The translations under genes were made by a program, and so were the position numbers. The notes under the pieces were generated by a model. It had not been told where the DNA came from and did no database searches. It saw only the letters and a program-made list of their open reading frames with translations. DNA of 64,000 nucleotides, from positions 366,001 through 430,000 of the forward strand of contig JACATO010000647.1 in the NCBI GenBank assembly GCA_018389105.1, in the 5' to 3' direction. Of the stretch, positions 8,397 through 23,300 are shown one piece after another (the stretch's first letter is position 1; every line of letters starts with the position of its first letter). The DNA comes from Nautilus pompilius. Lineage: Eukaryota; Mollusca; Cephalopoda; Nautilida; Nautilidae.

Positions 8397-11300
8397 GCAA
8401 GTATACGCCTTCGCATTCCTCGTCCGTAAGGGTTCTAGTTTCCGCGGGGCCGACCCACGGCCCCGTTTTCTGTCTTTTTCTCGGCGCCTGCAACGGCAGG
8501 GTGTCTGGCACGGTCCGGGCCGCCGCTGGCCGAGAGTCGGGGATTCGCAGTATTACGACTTACTTTCCCTCTCTGGCCCCGGCCCCGGCCCCGGCCCTCC
8601 CCTCCATCTACTCCCATCCCCCAAACCCCCCGCCGCTTCCTCTAGAATCAACACTAACTCTGTTTCACGTCTTTCTTTTTTCTTTTTTTTGTTCTTTTAA
8701 AAAAAAAAAAAAAAAATGTTCGGCCAACGTAACAAAAGAGGTTGTTAACCTTTCCTCCTCCTCCTCCTCCTCCTCCTCTGGTGAAAGGTGAAGACCCCGA
8801 CCATCCCCCTCCCCCTCCCCCTCCCCAATGACCGACGACACGGTGCCGCCGTCACGCTTGGCGGTACGGATAGATCTTGGGCTTGTGTGCAGGAGACACG
8901 TGTTGCGTGAGAGAGAGCCGGGAATAGTTGGCCACCGCGACGAGCAAACTGATTGGGAGGAATTATGTAGCTTAGGATGACCCGAAGTTGGAATTCTATA
9001 ATAATAATAATAATAATAAAATAAGCCTGGGGCCTGGATCTTGTATCGGCGACTGCGTTTGTGTTTGACGAAAGTTTCGTTTTCATTTTTAAAGTTGATT
9101 GAATAGTTATTTCCTTAGACGGTTCTCTATCAAAACCTTCGGGCGCAGTGACGACGATGTTTCCAGAAGTTTATCGTTACACTGCGTGCAGATGGCTTAA
9201 TTTCACCTGCTCTGTTTTTTGAGTTCGTCTGGCTGACAAGAAATGTTTCCATCCCCTGATTCTAAATATTTTAGGTTTTTATGATAATGCTGTGAAAGTG
9301 TTCTAAAGAATAAGCCTTACAGATCGATACACAAGTTTGTGGTTTAAAAAAATTGTAAAGCATTGTCATGTCTAGAAAAACGTGATAATGTAAATGCTTT
9401 TTCTAAGCATTTACAATAATAATAATAATTATTATTATTATTATAAAAACAAAAAAAATGAACAATCCCTTCCACTAAAATAAACAGAAAGTGATATTGT
9501 TTGCTAGTTTTCTATTTATTTTTTTTTTACCATGAATCATTTACAAAACATTGGACATTAAACATTTTTAAAAAGAAAAACTTGTGTATAAAATTGCTAT
9601 AGGAATCTAAAATGTATGTTGTTGTTTTTATTGTTTCACCTGGATATGAAATATTTTGAAAACAAAAAGATGACTTTATCTTTAAATTAATATAGATTTT
9701 TTTTTTATCAGGGTTTTATATTTAGATCAGAGATCAAATTGGAAATTTAATACTTCTCTGAAATGAAATGGTTATACTTAGATTATATGTGAAGTGAGTT
9801 GAAAACAAATAACTTTTAATAATTAAACGATTAAAAGAAACATCTGACAAATTGTTTGTCAGGAGTAATTTTGTTCATAGTTTTAAAGACTTAATAAAAT
9901 AAGATTTTAACTAATAATTAAAAAAACTTTAAAAGTTGTTTCAGAATGTGCTTCAGTTGCACTTCATTTTAGTGAACCATGTTTGTAACAATCCTGGATA
10001 TACCAACTTTAGTAGATGGAACTGTCATTGTATTGAATTCTTCACTGGTTAAGTGATCACTAATAGCGCACATTATATATAAAGAATCTTGGTTGCATCA
10101 GATGCAACCAACCTATCAGAATGCATATTATTTATCATGTGCTATGTGGTTTAAACATGGCAATCACTGGTAAGAGAATGTTTGCCATCTCTGGTAAAAA
10201 CTGCAAATTATGGAAGATTTAGAACAAACAAACAAGAAAACTGGCAGAAATTTGTGAAGAACTTGGCCTTGCGAAGAGTACTATTGCAATGCTGTGGACC
10301 AACAGATAAAATTAACTCAGCTGTCATAAATGGAACATCCATGCACCAGACCATGAAAATTTAGGCCATTGTTTATTCCACTGATTTCAAACAAACAGCT
10401 AAAGCCAACATTTGCAACCTCATTAAGAAATAAAAAGTTTGAGTGTTCAAATGGATGTGTGGAGTGCTTCAAATAGCATCATCTTAAGGAGGTCATCAGG
10501 GGAAAAGTTAATTTAGTTGGTTGAAAAACATTTACCAAACAATGGTAAGAGGCTTTTAAAAAATGATGAATATAATTGTTGTCTCTCTTTAGCAAATTAA
10601 CAAAACCTGATGTTGGGAACTCTTCTCTAAGTGCTATGGAATTTCAGTATAGTGTGGTCCGACTATATCCAAGCAGCCAGCAGCCATTGGTGCTTTAAAA
10701 ATGCTTCTGATCTGTTTATAAAGAAACTTACTCTCATTTCTGCTAATACCCAAAGGGCTTACAGAATATGAATTTTTTAAATGCTGGAATGGGGCTTTTA
10801 GATAGTGAAAATAATTTCTAACTACATTATCTAAAATCAAGATGGCATCTTGTTGCCGCATAAAGCTTGATTACTATTCATTGGAAAATCTTTAGAGGAG
10901 GAAAAGGTAAAACACCATAAGTTGATAAAAAATAATGGAAAAGAAATTGAAGCAATACTTTGTTTGGGACAAGTTACAACTATGAGAAAATTACTCAAGT
11001 ATTTAGATTTTAACAAAATAAGGGATCCGTGTTGGTAGAGAGAAACAAGTGAAGCAGCTGCTGATGCTAATACAGGATTTAAAGCAAGATATAGTTTTAT
11101 AATTGAAAAATCAGATGCTAAAAAGTAATTTTTTGGGTTTTGTAAAAATTATAGAAAAATAGTTAATGCCATGAAACATCAAATTGCTTTTATAAGAATA
11201 ATGATACAATTTTTAAAGCAAACAGGCAGTTAACTTGGTGTATGCATCTCATGTAGATCTAATTGAAGTACAATTTTGTTAAAATGTTTGAGAGTAAAAT

Positions 11301-14300
11301 GTCTTTCTCAGCTCTTGAAATTTAACAGTTGATTTCAGTTCTGTGTGGCACTGATTTGATTGGTGATTAATTATAATAGTTGGAACAAAAAAAAAAAAGA
11401 TGTGTTAGGATTTAATACTAGTAAAGATAGTAACCAGAAAGCAAATTCATCTTTCTATGATCATTTTGATATAAGAAATGCTTATATTCTTTTAGATACT
11501 GATAGATAATCTAGCCTTTGGATTTTATAAAACCAGTACACTAGAATTTACAAAGGGATATTGTCTTAAAAACAAATTTTAGGGGACATGATAAGATTTC
11601 TGGAAATCCGGTAACAAATAGAATTTTTTAAATTCTATCTATTGTTTTTTATGTAAGTCAGCAAAAAGATTGAAAAGTAGTATCACAGATCTTAAATTAA
11701 AAGCAAATTTTTCTCCTAGCTTTTCTAGAAGCACCAAGTTTTTGTTGTTTTAACTGTTGGAAATAGGGTTAGCATTGTATATTAAGTTTGTTTTGTTTTT
11801 TTTACAAATAATATTTTAAAAATTAATTAGTATCTGTCTTTTCTAATACTTTTAAGTTTAGTATAGCACTTGTTTCAATTCATAGTAAAGTAGTATGATC
11901 TATAATTAGTTAACAATATAGTTGAATGTCCAAAAATGTACATTTTTTAAAATATTCCATTTAAAATAAAGTAAAATATAATCTGAACTTTTTCTCCAAA
12001 AACACTAAAATTTCTTGATTGCTGCTGTTTCTGGTGCAGTTTGATTGACTAGAGGCAGTTCTCATGCTCAAAGTCAAGTTAACATTTATTAGGCCAAACT
12101 TAGTGTCTGGCCTACCTTACTTTTAAGCCAGGCCATATTGGTGGTTTGTGTACACTATTACCTTTCAGATGCTCTTACGCTTATCATTGTTTTCTGTGAT
12201 TTTGTCATCATCAGCATGTCAAAACAACCAGCAGATAGCCCCATCAGTAACAAGATAATTCTTTGTCATTTGCAACGTGAGTGGAATTACTTCAGAAATT
12301 AGGCCATGGTGCGTCAATGTGGAGACTGAGTGAGAAGTATGGGGTTAGCACTTTAGCCATTTATGACATGAATAAGCAGAAAGCCCAAATCATGAAGTTC
12401 TATGCTGAAAGTGATGTGCAGAAAGAGATGAATAATAGGAAAACTATACATGGTTTTGACCAAGTGATGATAGAGTGGATATGGCAGAGAAGGAGTGATA
12501 GGTTTCCACTGTTTGGACATGCGTTGATAATCCAAGCAAAGGTATTCCATGAGGAACAGACTATTTCTATTTCATGTGAATACACCTCAGGTTGGTTAAC
12601 CAAATTTAAGAAGCAGGATGGAATAAAATGTTTAAAAGTATGCAGAGATAAAGCCATAAATATATGAGGATCTAATCAGTGTCCTAGAACAACAACAGTT
12701 TTATTTCAGAACAGGAAATATTGCAGATGTATAAGATCCAAGAAAAGAAAAACCAAACTTTATAAGACAATGAAATTAGTGGATCTGCTTTGTAATTGTA
12801 ATGCATCCGAAAAGAGTGCTAGTGACCTGTAGCCTGCCCTGGCTTCCACACTAAAGAATGTAGCTGGCCCTTCAAGTACCCAAGACATACCAGCTGAGAT
12901 TCCCCCCATCTTTCCCTCAAGTCAGATGTAATCTACCTGTATAAAACTTTGGTCACCTTTATTTAGAGGCTGATAAAGGAAGAAATATTTGGTAAATGCA
13001 AAAATAAAGCATTAATTCTTTTTCATACTTTGTTTCATGTATCTCTCAGGCCTAGAATAAGCTTGGATTTATTTTCTGAAAACCTGGAAAATCCAAAATC
13101 TGGTACAGTTTTGGTCCCATGGTTGCTGAATTTGAGACGTCCAACTGTACTAAGATTATTGCTATTTTTAGCTTCTAGTACTGGTTTCCTAAACTTCTGG
13201 TAGCTATTTTTGTGTAGTTAATGATGTTACAAGACAAATTTTCTTTTGTTAAGTGTAGCAATCAATAATGCAAGGAAGCTTTCGGATCTGTAAAGTTCTG
13301 GGGTGCTGTCACTAGCCCCCAAGTATGTTTGATTAAGGGCAAACAGAAGGCACATTCAGGTGTTCTTGTGTTAACTTGATTTAGAATAGTGATATCAGAA
13401 GATTATTTAAAACTTTTAAAGTCATGTCAGTGTGTCACATGTAAGTACTGTAGATGAAAAGCAAGAAAGGGCAATAAAAGCTTATTTCTTATCATTATTT
13501 TAAAACTTCAATGATTGCCCAGGTTACAAATAAACTAAATATAGTATTTAGAAATTTAATAAGACTATTTTATTTTTTTTCAAAGGTATGTCTTATATAC
13601 AAATTAGATAAGAAAAAAAGATATCCAGTGAACTGGGTGTAGGCACAGTTTATTATTATCAAAATTTTTAGGGGAAAAATTACAGAAATACCTTGACTTG
13701 TGTAAGGGTTACGGCTACACATAAGTCAGATTTGCGTATATATGGCTTATTATCTTACATAAGCATAAAGGTAGACAGTGAACAATAGTTATGGATGATA
13801 ATTTATGTATATTGTAAATAGATAAAATAATTAAGGAATAAACTACAGTTTAACCAGCACTACTTACTTTAAATCCTGGCATTGGTCGACACGTGGAGGG
13901 ACTTGCTGGGTGTAGAGACAAACTGCAATTACATAGAGGAGGAAGAGAGAACTAGTGTCACTTTGGCTTTGACGCCATAACTTGCAATGGAAAAATTTAT
14001 GTGACTAAACTCACTCGATGGATACTAATGCACAACTGAGAGCATGGGAGAGGGATGCTGGCCGACTAACATACACAGACCCAAGCATGCATTAGTCCAA
14101 GGCTCAAAGTAGTGCCCACATACCCAGGTACCCATATGTAGCACTATGTAACATTTTTGCTGTATCTCAAATTTTTTTGGAAATTTCTTAAGTTGGGGCA
14201 TTCCTGTATACTTTCTAAAACTATCCTGTTTAACCACCAATTTTGCAAGACTTTGAATATACTCTTTCCTACTGTTCAGTATGCTAATGAATGAATTGTC

Positions 14301-17300
14301 TATTTCAAAGAAAATTTGGAAGTGTTCAAAATCAAGGATCTTTAGAAGTATTTTTGTGGTGTCTTATTAAACAGATTGCTGACCAATACTCTGTAGCACT
14401 CACTCAGGCCCACAAAGGGTAGTGATTAATCACATTACTAAGATGGTATAAATTTTTTTTTTACTGCAAAACATGGAATTTGGCATTTTTGTCTTTGACT
14501 TATGTTCTACATATATGGAAAGAAGTGATGTAAATAATGTTTAATTTTGGTATATAGATAACATTAACCTCTAAAATCAGTATGAATTCTAGTAGTAAAG
14601 GCAACCAGTGTTTTTCACTGCAACTAAGAAAGTTTTTTTGCATAATAAAACTGTTCATTCATTAAAGATAATGTTGTATGAATGCAATGTTTTCCATTCA
14701 TACTTCAGCTTGGATATTGATGTCTTTTGAAATTAATGCCTTATAAAAGCATTTGCCACACTAATATCTGACATTATTATGCAGTCCTACATCCGTTAAT
14801 GCTGAGTTACAGTAACATTGGAATTAAAGTTTCTGGTTTCTTATTTCTCAAGCAAGAAAATCTTAAAATTTTTGTATGGGATATGATTGAATATAGTGGC
14901 CAGATTTACCTAGCTGTCTTGTCAGTCAGTCATGCAGATCACAGGATTGTAAGAGTTATGATAGTTATTTAGTCTACTAAGTGGAAGGTTGAGGAAAAGG
15001 ATGACTTAGCCAGTTTGCATATGGATTAGCAAGAAATTTATTTAGATGTAAGAGTAATGCAGTGAGTATTGTTGTTCTGAACATGAATTACAAGTGTTCT
15101 GCTTTGTAATCATGCTATTGGAAATTCTGGAATTATCACAGTATAAACATCTAATTCAATTTAATTTGTGCATTTTTTTTAAGACTTCCTTGAAGCTAAC
15201 TCATTAGAAATTAGAATTTAATAATGATATTACTTATATTAGGTTAAATTGGAATTATTTTGATCTATAATATTCATATGATCAGAAAATATTTTTCTTG
15301 GTTATTGCCTTTTAATGTTTTTGTGAAAATTTTTTTCTGATGAAATCAATGAGGGTACATCACTATCTCATTGATAATTTTTTTAAAATTTTCTAATCAA
15401 TTTGGTTACCCTACATCTGGTTGTCATTGAATTGAGACCATTCTATGATTTATGGATGCATAATATGCTTTACAACCTGGAGAAGAATGGGCTCCGCTAG
15501 TTATAAAATGCCCTAGACATACCTCTCAAGGTGCCCAAACAACCTATGGGTTGTGGGACAATGAAGTGAAGAATTTGCTTTACACAAAAATATAATACCA
15601 GTCAACACACATGGTTTAACTTTAATAACAAACATTTCTTTCCATTAAAATTCCACAAAGGTTTTGGAGGTTTTCCTTTGTGTTTTTATTTTTTAAGGAA
15701 ACATCCTTTTTTATCCTGAATATTATTTGTGAAGTGAAAAAAAAAGCAACTTTGTCATTTATACATCTTTAGCTTTTTCTTATACCTTCAACAATCAGTT
15801 TTTAATATAACTGCATTTCGTGACTGTGTGCGCATTCATATTTAGATTATTCTACATCCTAATTAGTCTGCCAATCTTGCAGACAGAGTAGTATTTGTAT
15901 ATCCTCACTAATTGCTGTACAAGAGTTAGATTCTTTTATCCAGTCCAATTAGTTAATGCAGCAATGAATATTTTAAGAATAACCTGACACATTCTAGTGC
16001 ATGGCCAAATTAAACTTTTACAAAAACCTTTTGGGTTTTGTTGTTATGAGTTTGGGCCTAACTGTTTTTAGTTGTAAATAGCAGCCTGAATGTGTTGTGG
16101 TATTGATTCCACAAGTTTGAGTGAATTTTCTTTTCATTTCTTACGACTTAGGGTAAAGCCCATTCTTTTTCTGTTGCAGTTTTTATTTCTTACTATCAGA
16201 AGATGCTTGTTGCAATTTCATTCATGCTGTGAAGATAGTTCCATTGTACAAGGTGTGTCAGAAAAGTAACAGGACTTAGTGTGCTGTGTGAGCTATGAGT
16301 GTGGTTGGGATTAGCGGGTTGCGTCACCGTGTGACATAATATCCGGGGAGTATATAACTGCGATCTCAGCTCTCTGTAGCCATTGTATGTTTTTTCACAT
16401 GCTTTTGTTAACAGCTCCTCAATTTTAGGCTGTCAAGCGATAGGCACAGAGCAACGAACCAACCTGAAGTTTCTGGTCCAGCTGGGGAAAACTCCATCAG
16501 AAGCACTCGTACTACTGCAGCAAATGTATGAGATGAGACGATGTCGCGCTCATGGGTTTTTGAGTGGCACAAGAGGTTCAAAGAGTGATGCGAGGACATG
16601 GAAGACGACCCCCAGGAGTGGAAGGCCTTCAACGAGCAGGACAGGCCAACGTTGAGCGCGTGAGGTGGGTGGTGCGTGGCGATCGTCAGCTGACTGTTTG
16701 ACTGATCGCAAGTGAGCTGGGCATGAACCGCGACAGCATCTGGAAGATTTGAGCATGCGGAAGATCTGTGCGAGATGGTGCCGAAGCTGCTGAACGATGA
16801 CCCGAAGGAGCGGCACATGTAGGTGTGTCAGGACATCCTCGAGTGTCTTGAAACTGAACCAGACTTGCTGGGGAGAATCATCACTGGTGATGAGTCATGG
16901 ATCTTTGAGTACGACCCGGAGACCAAGCGCCAGAGCCTTCACTCGAAGAGTCCGGAGTCGCCGAGGCCGAAGAAAGCTCGCTTTCTTCGATGTGAGGGGT
17001 TTCGTCCACATAGAGTTCTTGCCACAGGGCCAACAATCAACCAGCATGTCTACAAAGAGATCCTGCGGTGTTTGCTTCGTTCAGTGCACGAGAAGAGGTG
17101 AGAGTTGTGGCAGGACAACTCGTGGCTGCTTCACCACGACAACATGCCAGCTCTCAACGCCCTGAGCATCCGGCAGTTCCTTGCTGAGAAGGACATCGCC
17201 GTGCTGGAACAACCTCCCTACTCACTCGACCTGGCTCCGTGTGATTTTTTCCTTTTCCCCAAACTCAAGGGGGTCATCAAGGGGACCCGTTTTCCAGACG

Positions 17301-20300
17301 TGGAAGCAATCAAGAGGGCCATGATGGCAGAGCTGCGGAAAATCCCAGGAGAATCCTTCCAGGAGTGCTTGGAGGCATGGCGGAGAAGGATGGGAAAGTG
17401 CATTAGACTCGAGGGGGATTATTTCAAAGGGGAAATAATTGTAGTTTGGATTTGACATAAATTATTTGTGACCCCAGTCCTGTTTCTTTTCTGACACACC
17501 TCGTATTCACTATCAATATGTTCAACAGTTATATCTTGCTCAAAGTCAAGCACATCTTTTCCCTTCTCTATTTTGGAAACAAATTGCAAAACAATTGCTG
17601 TTAATATTTACCCTTTTCTGATTATCATGTGGTTAGTATGTGGATTGCTAACTTGCGGCATCAGCATTTTGGCAAATCCGTTTATTTGAGGTAGTAGGTT
17701 TCTAACTAATTTTTTGGCCAGATAGCATATTATAAGATTAGTATAGGACACAATTTTGCAGTCTCTGCACTGGTAAAACTTGAAATAAACAATTTTAGGG
17801 AGTGGTGTGTCAAAAATTCTAATTAATATTATTCTTGTTGAGTAATTAACTGTTTCATAATTATTATGTTAAAATAAAGACAAATTCACATTAATTCAAA
17901 GTCTGACTAGGCATCATTACTTCAACTGCCAGTATTTTAAAAAGACTGAGCCTGTACAACAGTTTATGCTATGTACAGTCATATCAAAAAGTTTGAGACC
18001 GCCCGTGACATTTTAAACTGCCATACCTCTGATTTTGCATTGATGCCATTGCAAACTTGCTTTCTTTTGTCTCAGATTCTGGAGCATCTTGGTGGTGAAA
18101 AAATTTCTGTAGTTTTTTGCCTTTTCCCAAAAGTAACCCAATTTTCTAAGCACTTGTATGACAACACATTGTTGAAAACAGTAGTTTTTGTGTTTTTTTA
18201 ATTATACATTTAATGGTAGTTTTAAGTGTTGCCTGGGTTTTAGAAGTGATAGAAACTATTTTATTATCATTTCATGTAAATCACTGCATTTGAGATCAAA
18301 TAGCTTGTAAGCTGCTGAATCAGTCTATATTGGTAAAAATTTCAGTTTTTTTGTTTGTAATTATTTCAGTTGATCCAACAAGTAAAAATAGTGGTTATGG
18401 AGATGAAATCTGTAGGTCCAGGATTCATACCCTAATGATAAAGGAATATCCCATGTCATAGCCAGTCGGATGAAAGTATTAAAGACCAGTTCGAAAAGTT
18501 ATCGCTAGATTTTCAGAACTAGGACATTTTTGCAGCTGAGAGATTAAAGAACTTGCTTTGTGATAGACTTCAAGAAAAATTTGTGCAGAACTTTTATGCA
18601 AAATTTAAATTGAAGAAAGCACTGTGAAGACTGCATTGATCAAAAAGGACTTGCATTGCATGGTGCAGAAAGACCAGATGATTCAGGAGTGGTCTAAGTT
18701 CAATCTATTTAGAAATGCTGATAAAGTTTCTGTCCATTGTCATCTTGGTGAGGTATTTCAAACTTCATTGTCAACTTTGTAAAGAGTGGTGGAGAATTGG
18801 TTATGGATTGGGCATCATTTTCTGCAGCAGGTCAAGAATGATGTTGATCAGTTCCAATAAGTCAGTGACCTTAAACCTCAAAATATGCAAAGGAATGGTT
18901 TCAAGAAAACTTCTCTAAAATTCTGCCTATTGACTCAGTCCTTAGACCTAAACCCTGTTGGACACTTGTGAGATGTTAAGAGAGTTATTAAAGAGAAAAT
19001 GTGGAAAAACTCTGGGAAATGTGTGAAAATGCTTGAAGAAATATCTTTAATGATCAATGTAAAGTTCAAGGGTGCTGTGATTAAATACTAGACAGCTTGT
19101 TCTGTTATTTTGTGTGCTTTGTCGTGTGTGTGTGTGTGTGTGACTTACAGAAGCATAAAATTTGGAATTAAATGATTCTAGGCATGGTCTCAGATTTTTT
19201 TGACATGATTGTGTATATTATTAAAAGTTCAGATAATTTAAATATTTTTATCAAATTCTTCACAAATTGCTTATTTTCTTAAAGATGAGCTTTCATTAAA
19301 CTAAAAATTAGTTTTGATCAGTTTTTATATGAATATATCAGAAATAGGTAATTTGTCTCCTTTTGGTGCTTTCAGTATGCAATGGATGAATATACTAATA
19401 TGTGAGTATTTTATCGTTACATTTACCACCAGGCTGATAGAGAAACTGGCCTTTGGAAAGTCCACTTTTTAATTATTTATGTCTGAACTTGTTTTTCCAC
19501 ATAAGAGCCTTCATGTGCAAAACAAGTGTTGAGCCATACATTAGATGTTTTTCTGTGTTCCAAAGACTGACTGACTTATGTACACATCTTTGTTAAAAAT
19601 ATGCTGGTCTTTCTTTTTTTTTTTAAGGGATTTTGATCGATACGGAGGAGATGGGTTCAGAGACCGTGGATTTGGTGGTAGAAGTTTTGGTGGGCCCCAA
19701 GAACGTCCAAAAAAGCCATTACCAACAGAACCACCATATACAGCATATGTAGGGAACTTACCTCTTGAAGTGGTGCAGGGAGACTTAGAGGAAATTTTTA
19801 AAGGACTAGAAGTAAGTGACATCTTTCTCTAAGTCTCTAATTTAATTTAATTTTTCAAAAAAAAATAAAGTTGAACAAGCATAAGACTGGTTTATTTTCA
19901 TGAACTCCCCAAAACTACTGTGAAGCGCTGCGTCATTCTAGTGTCGGTATAGCATTTTAAAACTGAGAATGGAAAATAATCTGATATTTTTTTTTAAAAA
20001 AAATTCATTGACTCCTGAAAATAACTGCATGGAACATACTTCAATTATTTTCAGTGCCATCATTCGACGCAGTATGACCATTTGCTATTTAGTGTTGCTT
20101 TTTTTTTTCTATGGAAGATAGAATGTCCTTAGAGTAACCCTTTTTTTAATTGAAAATACTTGATAGGATAGAATAGGAAATCCATAACATCAGTTTTAAA
20201 AGCTTACACTCCGATGGAGTTATATACTTTTAATATTCAGTTCTGGAAAGAGGGAAGACTTCAAGTGACACCTAATAGAATGTTTGTGTTTGCACTGAGA

Positions 20301-23300
20301 TAGATGTCTGAGCTATTATTGCCCAGAATAAACTTTGCTATGTAGCATATACATTAGAAATGTCCTTTGTCTGCTGCTGTCATATGCTCTTTGAGGTCTG
20401 AAATCTGTTACCTTGTTGCTTCTCAAATCCATTTTATCACCATGAATTTCCGTGGATTACAGAAAGTTTTCTTTGATATTTCAATACCTCAAGTTTTATT
20501 TTTTGGCATTGCAACACTAGCTATGTGAGTAAAAAAAAAACTTATTCATTTGTGATTCAGTCTCCAGTGCACCAACGAAACCTTTCACTTTGGTAAAAAC
20601 AAACAGTAATTGTGCTAAATTTTAAGAACTGCTATACGAAAACAGCTGAAAATGCTTTGTATTTTGGCATCATTGATCCATTGTGTTGTTGAAAATTTCT
20701 GTGTAATTTAGATGGATTCAAAACATAGATTTGTAAAACTATGTATCTTTCTCATCATAGATACGTAGACCTTTGCTTTAGTTTTTAAAATCCTGATGAG
20801 CTCTGTCTGCAGACGATATGCCAACAATAATAATAAATAGAATATAAAAATACATACATAATTTATTACAAACACCACATAAATCATATCACCACTAATG
20901 CTCTGAAACGGCCATAGAAATGTTGTAAATTAATGACTGAAATTTATTGCAGTGAATCAGAGAATTAAAATCATACCAGTCACAAATTATGAGCAATCGC
21001 CCTCAGATATGCAAGTCCATCTTCATCGGTATAGCTGGCAGTTAGTGTCTTCAGGCAGTTATTAATGATGATGTACCTTTTGTTTTGTGGCATTGTGTTC
21101 AATCCCATCGCAGCCTGCTCTGTCAAAATTTCATTACTGACTTGTTCTTTCCTTAGTTTTCCAATGAGCCTACAAATCGATGGATGTGTGATTGCCATTT
21201 GTTGGTCGAAAACTCGGTGCCAGCCCTCCATGGGGCAGATTGTCTTGAACTCTGTTGTTGATGTTCCACATTTCAATCTCAAATGTGGGTTGCACTTGTC
21301 TCTTTCGAGTAACGAAGCCAAGCCAAGTGTTCACAAAATAGGCCAAAAGGTCTGCTATTCTTTCATCAGTTTTGTTATTGAGAGAGGCCATTAGAGCATT
21401 AAACGTGTCAGTGACATCATTTGGCGGAACAAGTGCATGTGCCTGTATACTTTTAATCAGTAGAGTGCTTTCTGGTTCCATATACCAGGCTCGCAGTGCA
21501 AGAGACTGAATGTTGTACCACAAAAATTGAGCAAAGTGGAAAAAACATCCAAAAACCGTGGTGGTTGAAAATGCTTTCTGATGCTGTTCAGTACCGCTCA
21601 TTCAAAGTCATCTGTAATTGACTCAGGATTCATGTTTCTAACATTCTTCATGTAACTAAGTATGATGTATGTCCTCATTTTTGTTCTTTGTTATACAGTG
21701 CACCACAAGCAGAGTGTGGGTTTCGTAAATAATAACATGGGCATTGTGCAGTTAGGTTCCGAAAGGTGCATTGTCAAATGTGCCATCGCTAAACCAGTGT
21801 GGCTTGATGGACGAGGGGTCTAGATTTATTAATGTTGTTAGTATGACCACTTGCTCATTTTTAAATGTCAAAAAATGGTTCCTTCTGGTCCTGAGATTCA
21901 GGTTTTCACTTATATCATCACTATCATGGATTGTCTTCCATTTAATCATTTCGTGCCAATGTTTCCTTTATAGGCAACGAGCGAACTGCGCTCAAAGGGA
22001 AATTTGCTGTATAATTGTCTGATGCTACTGGTAGCTTCCTCAGATTGTCCAGTTCATTGCTTCATTTCGTGTACAGATTTTACAGCATAAATGTGTGCTG
22101 TATCTGGTGGATGTGTGTGTTCAAACAGGGTACCCTGGGTGACATTATTAATTGTTTTCAGCCTCTCGCTGCAGCCTTTCTGCTTTTCACATCTCCAGTA
22201 AGTGTGCCCGTCTCTCTCTTTTTGTCAATAACAGAGGCATAGCCTATATATAGAAGTTTCCTGCCCCCCCCCCCCCCGTTTTTGATCTCAACAAACTCCA
22301 TGCTTTTGTTGTGTTGCTCCAAGCCGCTTGGAAAGTGAGTGGACTCTGGATGCAGGGGAATTTACATGCAAACCAGCAAGTAGTAGTCAAGGTGACCCAG
22401 GCAGACCACAAACTATCTATCAATAGTAGTAAGATGGGTGATATCATTGTTTCATCAGCTAACCTCTGAATTGCTTGGGACAGTGCTACTATTACATCAG
22501 CTTGATTGCATCGCAATGGTGTCACCATTCTATTACGTCATCACCAGCACTTTTCATGTTTCCTGTAAAAAAAAAAAAAACGTTTGTACTGAGAACCAAC
22601 TTCTGAAATATACTGGTTGCTTGTCTTAGCTTTAAAATAAAAATTTCAGAGATTTAAGAACTCATCTTATTATGCAGTGTGCCATATGCATGAAAACATT
22701 TTAAAATGGCAATATTTTTAAAATTTAAGTGCTTTAAACTTTTAAGTAAATTATAAAATTTTTACATTTTTTAAAAAATAAAATTAATTGAATGAGCTTT
22801 TAATGTGCCTAAGATTGTCTGTCTATCTGCTTGTGTGTAAGTTTGAAAAACAATTGATACAGCTGCAAATGTCTCCCAGGTAACTTTTTTCTGTGCAATG
22901 CATTTTTCTTTATTACAAAATTTTGTTGAGTACTTTACTTGTAGATTTTGTGTTTTTCTCCCTCAAATAGAAATAATTCATATCTTGATTGGATAAGAAA
23001 GGGAATCAAGTTAGTTCTCCCAATGTAGCTGACATGTTTTTGATGTTGTTTAAATTTCCTAGCTTGCTTACAAATTATTTTTTTGTTAATTGTAAGTTCT
23101 ATCAGTAATTGTGGAAAATTACTTAAACCTGTGAAACTTGACAGAGAAGTAATTTTCATTGTGATGATGAAACAGTATCAGGGTAAGGGAACCTGGACTC
23201 TGAATTACCAGGAGCAGCTTGATACTTTAATGGAGTAGAGCATTGGATTTGTATTTTGACATTAAACGGTTAATGCTTTTATTCCATGATGTGAGAACTG

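Larger units (their letters stand above)
8397..19627 (+). other. EIF4H intron 1 (GC-AG, 11.2 kb)
   Basis: A large first intron. The first 500 bp is still GC-rich island. It then holds Tigger-type fragments (10.15-11.1 and 11.9-13.15 kb), the mariner at 16.25 kb and a Tc1-type element at 17.98 kb. A lone Tigger-like terminal sequence (CTTGACTTGTGTAAGGGTTAC) lies near 13693. The stretches 8.9-10.1, 13.2-16.2 and 19.2-19.6 kb show no recognisable gene. Confidence 0.7.

Noticed and set aside
7841..8700. Several long open frames on both strands across the GC-rich promoter, up to 217 residues
   Set aside because: They are Arg/Pro/Ser-rich, overlap each other in all frames and contain translated A- and T-runs. 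This is expected where stop codons are rare. Only the frames containing the two phase-consistent first exons are kept.
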